The position numbers were made by a program, and so were the translations under genes. Shown here piece by piece: positions 1 through 12,300 of a stretch of DNA of 64,000 bases. How positions within the stretch are numbered: the first letter of the stretch is position 1; each line of letters begins with the position of its first letter. The notes beneath the pieces are model-generated. The model had not been told where the DNA came from. It made no database searches and saw only the letters and a list, made by a program, of their open reading frames with translations. Source of the stretch: Apus apus (Eukaryota > Chordata > Aves > Apodiformes > Apodidae); assembly GCF_020740795.1 (NCBI RefSeq), contig NC_067285.1, positions 19,449,241-19,513,240 of the forward strand, in the 5' to 3' direction.

Positions 1-3000
1 TTGTTCTAATTGTGTGACTGACAATCCTTATTCAGGTCACCTTGTACAGCTCCATCTCCTTTTCAGTGCTTTCAGTCCCTGAGGCTATGCTGGCTTGAAG
101 ATGCTGGGGCTGTAGTTTTCAGAGGTTCATGTAGACTGCTAAGGTGGGAGTGGATTATTGATTACTGTGGTGGTGTAGGACTGGATTCAACACCTCAGTT
201 ACAAACTCCTTGCATGAGTTCAGCATGTTACCTGAATTTACTACTAGGTTTAGCTGCAGCTTAAGCACCTCAAAACTCTTCCTAAACTTAGACTTCTGTA
301 TTGTGCCACTTCCCTGGTACGATTGAAATCCTGCTGTGGTCATGTCCAGAATCCTCTTGGTCTCATCACCACCCATGAGCAGTTCACTTTCCCAGCCCCT
401 GCAGCTGTCTGCAGAGCAGGTGCTGCCCAGCCTGTGCTTCCCAAAAGGCCTGTGCCATTGGATATGCATCAGCAGCTCCGGCAAGGCAATACCCTTTCCC
501 TTAACTTTCATATGACTGCTGAGTAGCTGATGTGCAGGCAGTACATGTGTGACCCTTCATCGCCCTTCATCTGTGGTAGCAGTGAGCTGTATTTGTAGCA
601 CAGGTAGATAAGCATAATGATCTGCTTGTGTCCTCGTGGCTCTGAAAAGAGAAAGGTAAGGGGTAAACCTACTTAATTTGTTAGTGTATTCTGTTCCCAG
701 GAGTTAATTATCTGCACATCATTGCTGCCTCATGTGGCAAAAAAAAGCATGAGCACATGAACCTACCCATGCATGTGCTTGGGCCGTGTAGGAAAGCATT
801 CAGGGGTGTCCAAGTCCTTGTGCTCCTGCAGTTGGAAGACCAGTTCTGTTGATGCCTACATGTAATTTCTGTGTACCAAGATGGCACTGAGACACCTGGA
901 GCTTATTGATGCTGCTGGTCACTACTCACAATTAATGCATTTTAACATGGGTTGCAACATGGATATTATTTTCCAACAGGGCAGCGATTTGTTTTATTTA
1001 TTAACACACTTGATAGCGGTTTCCTGAATAGACCCTATAAATACTATTTTTAAAGAAGTTTTATGCTACTACTTACTGGTGCTGTACTTCTTTTTAATTT
1101 GTATTTAGTTGTTAAAGGAATTATTAAACATCATTTGCTGTTAGTATAAAATGGAGGATTGCCACTGATAAGCACATTTGAAATAAGCATTACATTGATT
1201 TTTTTCATTCCCTAACTTTACTAAGAGACTATGGAGTCAAAAATGAATGCAGCTAGTCTGATGCAGCATGTAGCTGATGGCTGAATCATAGCAACAGCAT
1301 CAATTGATTTGTTTCCAGGTCTAAAAAGACTAATGAAGACTTTATATAATCTCCTAGATACAACAGGCTTAAGGTTAATATCTTGAATATCTTATGCTCA
1401 AACACTCTCTCTGTACACACAGATGCCTGTTTGTGTGAATTCTATTTGTAAAAAGTGATACTGAGTTAAACTGGTTTAGATAAGGGCACCTTCCTTCTTA
1501 CTATTCTTAGTAAAAGCTGTTAGATGTTCTGTACTGCACCAAGTAATATCATTTACTTAGTCTGGTCACAACAGCGCATTCATCTGTGATGAATGATTTT
1601 TAAAATGTACCATGTACACTTGTCTTCCATGGCCCAGATCCTGAGAAATTATATGGGTTTGTGATTTATATGTATATAAAATATCCCACAATGCTTATTC
1701 TTCTAATTATGACTTGTGGAAAACTGATGCATGGAAAGTGTTTGTAAGCATAAAGCCACATGTTGTCCTTACTTAAAGCTTAACCTTTGCAAATGTGGGA
1801 TGTAATAGATTCATTTTGCAGTGCAACGAATTGAGCACATACTGGGTCAGGGCTTTGCTTGCAAATATATTGCCTGTTACTCTGAGTACAGGTAGAAAAC
1901 TTCCTTTTATTTCAGACAAATAGTTTCTTGCATGCTTCCTTACCACAAGTAGTAAGATATTCGTAATTAGCACTGCTCTGCCTGACTCTCTGTAAGCAAT
2001 TAACTCAGATGCAGGATGCAACTAGACTGTCACTTCCAATACATGGGGAGTAGATTCACCCTGTTAAGACTCATGTTTCATGTACTATTTGGTTTGATTA
2101 AAAAGTCTGTGATAACCCTTTTTGGCCTGCTAGTGGTGATTAACTTGCTTGGTGTGAGGCTGCATGTGTCTGAGTGTACTGTGTCATGTGGGGCTTCTCT
2201 GGTGGCTTGTGGAAACGTGGCTTCTGACGTACGGAGCTAGGTACATAGTGAATTTTAAGTGGAACTGTTGTTAGGTTATCTCATTAGCTTTAAAAACCTT
2301 AACTTCAGTACCAGCCAGCTTCTGCTATCTTTGTATCCTGTGAGTCTGCCCAAAACACAGGCTTGCTTGACTGTATTCATTTCTGTGAGCTTAACATACG
2401 TGCTGAGGAGACAACAACTTTTCAGTGTATTTCTGCTGTGAATGCAGTGGGTTTCAGAAAGTGATTACATTAGTCTCTAGGACATCAGAAACTTTCCTGC
2501 AGTCTGTCTGGAAATTAAAGAAATACATGTTACATGTAACTAATCATTAAGTCAGCCTATCAAGTAGATGAATCAATGCTACAGGCACAGAATGAGACAA
2601 GTGCATTCTACATGCAGTCACCTTGTAATAAAACGGAATTAAAAAAATACTCATTAATGATGAATTAGTATTCACCCATGAGCTGCCATCAGGAAGGCTC
2701 TGTACTCCTATAGTCTGGATAAGGGATGCATTAATTCATTAACTGAAGTTGTTATATTCAAAGGACAGAAATTTTTACCTGGGACTTTAAGGACAAAGCC
2801 TGGCCTTATTTTTTAAGAGTTAAAGTGGAAGTTTCATGTCCTGTATGTTGTTACAGCTTTAAACAGACAAAAATCTTTCTACTGTTAAATTCTGTGATTC
2901 TATTATCTTTAGCCTTGTGAAATTACGCTGTAGTTGTATTTGTGATAGTCCAAAAAAAACTTATTCATATTATTATTGTGTCACAGTATCTAATGTAACC

Positions 3001-6000
3001 CATCATATACTGTCAATAGGAAGAAAAACTGTGCAGTGCTATGTTTTCTGAGTAATGCAACTAGTGTTGTAGCTGGTAATCTGTATTACAGTTGCTATAG
3101 AGCAAAGTATTTTCTATCATATGGAATTAATACTATAGTACTATTTAACCAAACATTTTGTAGAAATTAATGGCAGGATTTTGTCAATTTAAGTTCTAGA
3201 ATTAAGTTCTAAAACCAAATATCTGGAATTCATTTTTCTCACAGGATTCCATCATACAGTATCTGTGCTGCCACTGGGCTTCACTTTTAGCAAGTATTCA
3301 TTGGAAGGACAACAAAACTATTTTGAGTAAGGTATAATGAGCATTGCCAGGCAGGAAAAGACATTATACAAAAATATAAGCCTCAGGCTTATGCTATTTA
3401 TGACATCCTGAGTTTGAAGAAGTGACTTTGCAAATCAAACTGATAAAGTGAGGGAAGGTCATGAAAGCTACATGGATATTGATGCTCATAAAACATAAAC
3501 CCAGGTTACCAGTGGCATTAAGCAACATCAGTTTCCATTGAAAGATATACTGGACTGAAAATCAGGTCAGTATTTCATGAATTAAAAACTTGAAGAGAAC
3601 GGCCTGTAAAAGACATGTCAGTTGATCTTGTGAGAAGACATTCAGCTCCAAGTAAAAGAAACCCTAAGGAATTCTTGGGATGTGATACCTTAATTTACAA
3701 TAAACTTAGATGGTCATGCTTCATGTGTGTGTACAATGCAAAACTCTGAGTGATTGCTGCCGCAACAGCATTACCAGCTGCTGCTGATGACTGTCTCATT
3801 TATGCCATACAACAACATGGCAGGCAGGCAGCAGGTCCTGCTATTGCACTCTTTCCTAGTGTGTATATAGTAAAGATCACCTGGCTATAGCACAACTTGT
3901 GGTCATCTCTACTTACTTTGGTTTACTTTCTGTTGAGGCAGGTAACTCAGGTCAGAGCAATCTACCATTTGTTTTAACCCTGTCAAAGCATTTCCGAGCT
4001 TCAACAAAATTTCAGTAAGTATCCCATATCAGTTTCTGGTCAGGGTTCAGGTCAATATTCTGAGTAGGACCCAGTTTCCTGTGCAATCTGGGATGTCTTT
4101 GAAGATGAGCAAAGTCCTGGCATCAGAATATTCCAATGAGCCATGCTGAACTTTTGATTCTTAGCCCCTCCTCTCCTCCTTGGCTGGCTGTGTTGCACCA
4201 TTGTCTGTCTTTAGGAATAATGCATCAAGCATTATTATTATAACCCTTAATACATCAATGGCTCTTGCAATACAGTATATTTTGTTTTCTCTTGATAAGA
4301 TCTAATGCTCAACTAGTGTTTATATATTTTATGCTATGACTAATATGCCATTTTACAGAAGCAGGCACAGAAAAGTGAAGTAACACAAGCAATATTATTT
4401 TTATTAGGCTCTTCATACCATGCCACTTATATCACAGCAGTAAGTTGTTTTCTTGCTCTGAAAACCTTACTGTCTTCTTGCAATATGTCACAACAGGCAG
4501 GATTATAAAAAGCTATTTAAAAAAAAAAAAGCCAGATAAGGTCCTAGAACTGTATGAACTCGTGATTTATGCAACTCCTGCATATTTCCCCAAAACTGCT
4601 TTTGTAACTCAGTAGCAGAACTTTGTAAAGAGCATACTCAAAAGCATCACTGTATACAGTCAACACAAATGCTTGAGCCTTCTTAGATATGAACCTTGTT
4701 ATTTACAAATGGATAAGATGTATGTAAGCTATACCTGTTCTGTTACCCTGTACAGGGACCAAGGAGACACACCTTCCCTCTTGGTTGTATTCAAGCCTCA
4801 AAGTGACAAAATGACAAGAATTCAACCATGCAGGCTGCATCCAGCCTCATGCCTTTAGCTTCAAAGGGAACAGGGAATAGTTACTAGAGCTGCTCTTAAA
4901 AACTAGTGACAATATCCTCTACTGTGCATAAACCTTTATGTCCACAGAGAATGAAGAATGATAAATGCACCTTTCCTGCTATGGCTGTTTGTGCCAGCAG
5001 GATGCCTAATGTGTAAATAAAGGTAGAACTTGCACGTGGCATAGATATTTAATTCTTTGGAACGCAGACACTTTTTTCTGGATTTACTCTAATGTTTATT
5101 TAGTTACCTAGGTAATTGTAAAGGTTGAAAATCATGTACCTCAGGATGGTATGTAAGTAGATGGATAGGCAGCAGCTGGTTGGGAGTTTTGAGGATTTTT
5201 ATTTTTGCAGTTAGATGTATGGGTGCAGTTTGGTGGCTTTTAGTGTTTAAATCCTTTAGTTTATCCAGTGAAAGGTCTGTTAGTAATAAACAGTACTTGA
5301 CTCCAAACTTGACACTTCCCATAATCACTGGAGGGAGATACATCCATTTGTGCCTGTCTGGGTTACTGTAGAGTTGGATCTGCTTGGTTTACATATTTAC
5401 TTGTGATCATGGATACAAATGGCCACACACATCACAGTTAAAGAGCCGGGCACACTGATATTTCAATCCTTTGCAGAAAGAACTGGGACCTGATGCACAA
5501 TGTAAATGCAAAGCTCTAGTGGCAGGGCTCTGACAAGCTAAATGCTCTATCAAACAGTTTTCACGTAGAATTAGCAACAAAGACATGTTCAAGGAAGTAC
5601 AGATTCTAAAGGTAATTGTTTCCATTCAAGACACTGATGCTTGAAAAATTATATACTTAAGATCATAAATCAGATAATCTATGTTCATGCTTAGCAGAGT
5701 ATTTTTATGATAGCTTTAAACATATCTTAGTTCCATGTTGGAATTATAGCAAGTGCAGGAAACAGGCAGAATTACTCAAAGCTAATTGGATTAAATTGAT
5801 CCTAAATACAAAAACACTACAAAGTTTAAGCAGTATTTAGTCCCTCGAGTAATACAACATGGTTTTTTTATAAATCAAGCTGATGAGGAGGAGTTGCTCC
5901 ATTTTGTACTACTCAGCATCCCATGATTGTATCAGCTCTGATTTCAGTTACAGCAGCAAATTTCAAACTGCATGAAAAATTACAGTCCCCTTGTTCTGTG

Positions 6001-8090
6001 TTTTTAATAGACTCGATGTTCAGTCTAGAAATGACATTGCATACAAATCAAGGGAAACATCTTCTCATCATGCTGTGACAAGTAACAAAAAAAAACATGC
6101 AGAAGTCCATTTGAAAGCAAAAAATCTTGCCATATAATTGAGGAAGATACAAAAGGTAATCACATGTCAACTCTCTTTCTGAGATATACAGGCTCTGCCC
6201 AGAATTACAAAGATGGCTGCATCAAAACAGCTTCTGCCTTAACATTCTGCACACAATAATTCCAGTTCAGACTTGAAGTTTTGCTGCTGGTTTCTATGCA
6301 CCCAGCTCATGGCAAGGGATTAAATCCCATTTCTGTCAGCTGATGACTCATTGACTCCTACTCATTGATAACTCTTACTACCTTATAGGTTTTGCTCTTG
6401 TCTTAAAATACTCTGTCCAACATCCACATTGTCTGTCAGATCGGAGCATGGGAAGAATTTTTTCCTCATGTAACTATTTACCAATTTGACTAATCCAGCT
6501 AAGAGATTTCTAGCTGTCTGCATAACTATACATTGGGTAGCTTTGACTTCATGCAAACCCATAGACTACAATGAGTAATGACTGTTTACCATAGCATAAT
6601 CCAAGTTGAAAATTACTGCAGGTGGTCACTTATTCCAGTCTTCTGCTAAGGTTAGTTTAACAGTTCAGGATGGAATATGCTTCCATATTTCTTAGCACTG
6701 ACCTGGTTGATCTCCTTTTTACACTTGCTGCTTTTTTTTCTGTCCATTCCTTATTACGGGCTTCTTGGGCGTATCTAATTCTTGGTATCTCAGTAATCAC
6801 TGTAGAATGTCTCTGGGTCCAGAGGCTGAAATAAGTTTATGGTTTGTAGGTTTTGTGCACAAAGACTAAAAATACCACAGATGTGAAAAATCATGACCCT
6901 GACTTTAGCAGAACAATTGACAATACTACCTATTTACATGTAGCTTGGCTTCATCCTGACCTGGATTCCACTTATGTATTTTCAGTGAGCTTTCACTGTT
7001 TAGTTGGAATTTCAGTTTCCTTTCTGTTGATGATGCCAATGAGTGGGACAGGTATCTGACATTTAGTTTTATTGTAACTGGAAACTGAAAGCCTCTATGC
7101 ATGTGCTTATTTATTTGGATGTATACCCATTTTGAAAAGACATGGTTTCTACAAATGTGTTTTCATGACTGTTCTGGCCTTTTGAATCCCATATTTTGCA
7201 ATAAAATTACCAAGGAGCTGCTGAAGCAAAAGTGATGATCTGGAACAACTCCAGTAATCCAGCTGTCTCATACCATCACAGCATGCAGTTTTAGCATTGC
7301 AGAGCTTTGCAGCTGACAGCAGCAGGAATTGCAAAGTCAGCCAGATTTGTTTCCATGTGGAACACTGACTGTTTCTCTATTTGCTTAAAAACAGTGCTCA
7401 GCCTCATCTCAATGTGTTGAGAATTTAATCCATTATACAATATGTTTCATTTGTCGTCATCCCTTGGTAAGTTACTGCCTTCACTTACCAGAATCATTGT
7501 TCTGTGTCCTTACTTCCAGAGGCAATGGCTATTTCCAAGCCTATACACCAGGTTTTTTCATGTGAATTAAATGTGCTGAAAAATTAGTGTTACCTAACAG
7601 ACTGTGAGAGTTGATAAAGCACAAAGACATATATATTTACATATCTCTGTTCCACCGTTTTGTCGGCTGTGCATAAAAAAACTTACTAATACTGAAAAAT
7701 TGAGAGAGTCTTTTCTAATGCAACTTTTAGCAGCCTGTAGTGCTGAAAATGTAAGTCTGGGTTTCTACCACAGCCATGGTAGAGATATGAACTTAGCTGA
7801 ACCCCATGTCAGTCTATGTGGAGTTTCAGCTGAGTTACTGATCTATTAGAGCAGCCACATACACATCAGCCCAGTCTCCTCAATGTCTGTACCATCTCAA
7901 TGACATGAATGACTTGTGTACCATAGGAGCTACTCTGTATTATAACCTTCCTTTGCCTGTTCTTCCAAAACTCAGGCAGTAATGGGTTCCTGTTCACAAC
8001 TCAGCTATGGCATCACCAGTTGCTTTTTATGCCTACAGGTAATAATTTTTGTGTGGTATCAGTATACCCGTCTGCAATATTTTCTGCTTG
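1..8090. other. Spacer 3' of NPY4R, no gene recognised
   Basis: AT-rich single-copy-looking DNA. Open frames are short and show no recognisable domain. The longest, 118 codons on the minus strand at 155-511, matches no family I know and has no visible exon partners. A possible MIR-like remnant lies near 4,340-4,395. The 3' UTR of NPY4R must extend into the right end of this stretch, but I could not place its poly(A) site. Confidence 0.5.
4340..4395 (+). repeat. Possible MIR/CORE-SINE remnant
   Basis: A short stretch reads like the core of the ancient MIR SINE: CATTTTACAG, then GGCACAGA, then a GTGAAGTAAC-like segment, with a gap where the consensus has GATGAGGAAACTGAG. Only about 50 bases can be aligned by eye, so this is tentative. 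Confidence 0.35.
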
Positions 8091-9224
8091 CTAGATAGAA
8101 TTATGTCTGCAGTTCAACATCAGTGAGCCCTTGGAGATTTCAGTCTGCATGGTAGATAAAGGCAAATGGTCATATTCTTCCACTGATGCAGTTACTGAAT
8201 TATGCTGGCAGCTTAGAATCAGTGACTTCACTTCTTTTTTGAAGTTGCTGTTTAGGAAGCCATAAATAACAGGGTTGACACAGGTGGAAGCCATAGCTAC
8301 CAGGTGGCACAATGAGAAGATCAGATTGTGGTAGCAAGGCAAAATGATTTTGTAATTCCAGTCCACAATGGTGTTGAAAACATGCAGTGGTAGCCAGCAA
8401 AGAGCAAAAGCAGCAACCATGGATGCTAACAATATATTTATCCTTCTCAGCTGAACTGCTCGGTTGCTGTATTCACTCTTCTCAAACATGTCCTTTCTCT
8501 TCTGCAGACGTAAGTAGATACGCAGGTAGCAAAGTATAATGAAGAAAAGTGGGATGCAATATTGCAAAAGCAGTAAAGTGGTGGTGTAGATTAGTCTGTG
8601 TTGCTCAGAAGGCCACGAGTCAATGCATATGGCCTTGTCAGTAGAAAAATTCATGATGTGTGAGAGCTGCTTATACAAATCATTAGACAAGATGGATGTG
8701 GTCAAAAAAGGTAGGGACATGAGACATGCTAAAGTCCAAATTACTCCAATTCCTAGATAGGCTTGGGAGATGCTTGGCCTCCAACCAGTCGGGTTTATGA
8801 TGAGCTGGTGTCTTTCCAGAGCAATAAGAACAAGAGAGAGAATTGATACTGTCACAGATGTACACTGAGTGAAAGAGGTCATTTTGCACATGACTTCTCC
8901 AAATATCCAGTAGTCCATCATGGTGTAAACAACAGTGAAAGGCAGACAGACAAGACACATAAACAAGTCTGAAATAATTAAGTTGGAAATTAGGATGTTG
9001 GTGACGTTGGCCTTTTCCTTCTGCCTGGCAATGACAGCAACCAAACAGATGTTTCCCACAATACCTAGGACAGTCTCCAAGCTGTAAGAGGTGGCCAGAA
9101 AGACAGTAAGGTCAGTGATGTTCCTACACTGATTAGAAATATGCATGGGGAAGCTTCGGTTTGAGCTCCAGTTCTTACTGTTCAGGAAAGGAAAGCCATC
9201 GTTAACAGCCCTTGTCTTATTCAT
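8091..9224 (-). CDS. NPY4R: Neuropeptide Y receptor type 4 (pancreatic polypeptide receptor)
   Basis: Class A GPCR of the NPY family, expected at the plasma membrane as a Gi-coupled receptor for pancreatic polypeptide. The frame is intact and intronless, 377 residues (human 375). Visible features: N-glycosylation sites at N2, N18, N22 and N35; seven hydrophobic segments; the conserved Cys113-Cys200 pair; ERHQLIINP at 137-145, where the NPY family has ERH in place of DRY; CWLP at 276-279; NPVIY at 317-321; and a likely palmitoylated Cys339. The tail SKGSL followed by an NSI end matches mammalian Y4, which separates it from Y1 and Y6. The start is the ATG at 9,222-9,224 (A at -3). The frame stays open upstream only to a TTG codon. 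A strong splice acceptor about 105 bases upstream (9,329-9,330) suggests a noncoding 5' exon, as in related receptor genes. Confidence 0.97.
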   Translation of the reverse strand: MNKTRAVNDGFPFLNSKNWSSNRSFPMHISNQCRNITDLTVFLATSYSLETVLGIVGNICLVAVIARQKEKANVTNILISNLIISDLFMCLVCLPFTVVYTMMDYWIFGEVMCKMTSFTQCTSVTVSILSLVLIALERHQLIINPTGWRPSISQAYLGIGVIWTLACLMSLPFLTTSILSNDLYKQLSHIMNFSTDKAICIDSWPSEQHRLIYTTTLLLLQYCIPLFFIILCYLRIYLRLQKRKDMFEKSEYSNRAVQLRRINILLASMVAAFALCWLPLHVFNTIVDWNYKIILPCYHNLIFSLCHLVAMASTCVNPVIYGFLNSNFKKEVKSLILSCQHNSVTASVEEYDHLPLSTMQTEISKGSLMLNCRHNSI

Positions 9225-9328
9225 CGTGAATCCTAAAAATGTGGTAGTCAAATAGAATCTGAGTCTTCTGGAGCCAGTCTAAGAAAGATTTTTCTCTGTT
9301 CTGTTTGGCTATGGAAATCTAGGTATAT

Positions 9329-9345
9329 CTGCAAAGGAAAGGAAA
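9329..9345 (-). promoter_or_regulatory. NPY4R: Probable splice acceptor of the NPY4R 5' UTR exon
   Basis: On the minus strand a run of C and T (TTTCCTTTCCTTTG) ends in CAG at about 9,329-9,331, roughly 105 bases before the start codon. It fits a 3' splice site joining an upstream noncoding exon to the coding exon. The partner donor was not located. A weaker alternative acceptor lies about 9 bases before the ATG. Confidence 0.45.
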
Positions 9346-12300
9346 GAAATATTGCTTAGTTATGTTACAAGAAATTAGTCAAAAGGGTACGGGGAGAGGC
9401 AGGGAAGTAAATGCCAAGGAATCTGTGTATATTTTCATCTCCCTTTTGTATAGTTTATTAGACTATAAAATGGAGCTTTTGGCTAAACGGTGGTGTGGAA
9501 GTCTGTGTAACTCTGAATTATGGCTGTGTTTACTCATTGTGAGGTTGTCCTATGGATTTAAGAACATCTTCATAGTTTAACTCAGTGCAGTTTTATGAAC
9601 CTCACTGACGCAGTAAAGTGATGATTCAAGAAAGCTTGATCAAAACACACTTAGGGATAAAAATTTGTGTAATTATGCTTTTGTAAGATTCTGATCCAAA
9701 ACTGAGGAAAAGACACACTGTGGAGCTGCACTTCAATTGAGCTAAACATCAATGTGAAAAGTAAGGCGTATTAGGTACATAAAGTCAGCACTAAAATATC
9801 TTACATAAATTAATCTGTGAAATACATTTGTGATTGCAGCTGGAACCAAAATTTGGTTGAGACAATCACCAAGCAAAAATTCAGGCTTATATTCTCAGGA
9901 GAGATAAGACAGGACAATTTTGAAAAAGTCTAAAAGAAGTCAAAATAGTTTCAACATTTTTCAGCTTCTACATAGTTGTGATAGGTCACAGGAAACACAG
10001 TCCAAATTCCCTGCTTCCCACTTGTAGATAAACTCATGTGGCATGAAGCATTGCTGTCTCCCTCAGGGTGACTAAAGTGGCCATCACAGGGTTTACCAGA
10101 AATATAGTCCAATCTCCTGATTTTGGCTTCAAGAGTGGTTCCTTTTGACTACATCTCTTAATTTCTTATGAGAAGCTTCTTATTGATTCCTCATCAGCCT
10201 AATTTTGCTTTTTTTAACCAACAGAATTCAAGTGTTATAATAGTATGTGCCATCTCCTGGGTACTCTTCTTGCACAGGCAGATGGGTCTGCTTCTTAGCC
10301 ACTGCTGCAAGCCCTGAGCTGGGATTTTCAATGAGGTCTTAGGGACCTGAGCCCACGGAGTTAGTTTGGGTTACACTATTTTGAAAATCTCAGCCATAGG
10401 GCTGCATGAACTCTACCAGATGGCTCCTTGGAGGCTGTCATGATCCCCTTAGCAGAGTCTGCTTTATAATCCTGACCCTGGAGTCCAAATCCTCTATGTC
10501 CAGGAATCAAAGAAAAAATCTGACTCTGCTGGGAGTTCTCAGGCCAGAGGCAGTTCCATGCTGTGCAAAGACTTGTAATGCGAAAAGTAAACAAATATTC
10601 AGGGAAGGACGTGATTTACCCACTGCATGACCATTTCCTCAGCAATAAAACACCACTCAAGATTATGGAGTTGTGAAAAAGCTTCTGAGCTTTAGAAAAA
10701 TAAGTGGTCAAGATATTAATACATAAACAAAACGGTGTAGTGAGCTTATTGTTTTGAGTAGCATTTACTGCTGAGCAACTGCATACATACAGGTAACCAA
10801 CACTGTCAAAAAAAGTGCCTACCATCCCACAATTTTTTGTTTGCCTTGTCTTTCTCTGTAGGAATTGTGTGCTTCTTGAGACATTGCCTCTCAGGAACTA
10901 ACACATGCAATATGGTATGGTCAATAAAAATGGCTTGAGATGTATTTTCTGCTTGATGAGCAAAAATTATTACAGTTAATTCTTTTGTTGCTTTGATAGA
11001 CCTGCTGATTTATCTATCTGCATCTACCCGTATCTGTCACCTATCTGTATCTATCATCTGAGACAGTCAAGACAGTCACAGAAGTAAGATACAGTAACCT
11101 TTTCTTTCTTCTGTTCTCTCATTTCTTTAGAAGTTTAAATCTTAATTAAAGAGGGCAAAGGTAATTTTCTGAATTGTCTATTTAAGAATGCTTCTTTCTG
11201 TCAACTCACTTTTATGTTGTTATTCAACCCATGTGAACAGATTGCTGCTTCTTTTAGTTCCAGAAAATAAACCAATCGTGATACGTGAATTGCAAGATCA
11301 TATTTGGGGGTGTAGGGTGATTTGTTTCAACATAAAATGGATATAGAATAAAAAGCCATTGACCTGTCCCTCATCTGTTAGTGATTGCTGGCCAGTGGAG
11401 ACACTGCATATAAAATAAAGGGATTGGCAGCCAGCAATATTATGAGGTACCAGTCAAAGGAGCTCAGTCTTGGCATTTGGACGGGACAAACAGACTCTGC
11501 TGTAAATGAATACGTGAGTTTTTTACTACAGTCCTAGCCTAGTGTCCTTAGCTACAGTATCCTTGACAACAAACACATGGTTCTCTTTGTTCCTTGAAAA
11601 ATATGTGCTGAGTTATTACAAACATCCGTGCCCCATAGAGTAAGCCCTCTCCAGGGTCCCAGACACCTCTGGACATGCTAAGGTGTTAGTGAGGGGAGCT
11701 GATGGTGTGTTGAAGCCAAAAAAGAAATTAGTGGAGCTGTCTGAAAACCAGAAACCAGACGCCACAACTTTAAGGAGCCCATTCCCAAGAGAAATGCCAA
11801 AGGCAGAGCATGGCTGTGCATCTGTCAAAAGTGGCAAACATGGTGGGGTAAAGAGCTTCTCTCAAAGTGCTGCAATCCACTTTGATGGATTAGGAACTCT
11901 TTTTTTAACACTTTGCATTCTGTGGTGTCTCCCACAAGGTGACTGTCACGTGCTTCCTGGACATTCATTGTCCTAGTTCCACCCAGAGATAAATAAGGAA
12001 TAGTCACCCTCTTATCACAGGTAAGGGGACTGAGAAACGGAGGTGAGACATGAGTTGTCCAGTGTCTCAAGGGAACCTGTGGTGCACTGTGCAGGGCTTA
12101 AATCTGCTTTCCAAGCTGATGTCTTGGGAAGTCTGTATCACCTAGGTCCATAGCTTTCCATATATCTTATTCCAGCAACCATAATGTAAAAAGCAGTTCT
12201 AGAAAAATAAATGTTGTGGTGATCTTATACTTACATATTACATCATGGTATCCTTGGATGGCAGATACTCAAGGTCAGTCCCTGCCAAATGCTGTGTTAT

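Noticed and set aside
155-511. 118-codon minus-strand open frame
   Set aside because: No recognisable domain, no signal peptide, no clear splice borders and no neighbouring exons. A frame of this length is expected by chance in 64 kb.
8683-8958. Second minus-strand open frame inside NPY4R
   Set aside because: It is an alternative frame of the receptor coding sequence, which fully explains the region.
9225-9251. Nine extra N-terminal codons of NPY4R
   Set aside because: The frame extends upstream only to a TTG codon. The first ATG, at 9,222-9,224, gives a protein of the usual family length.
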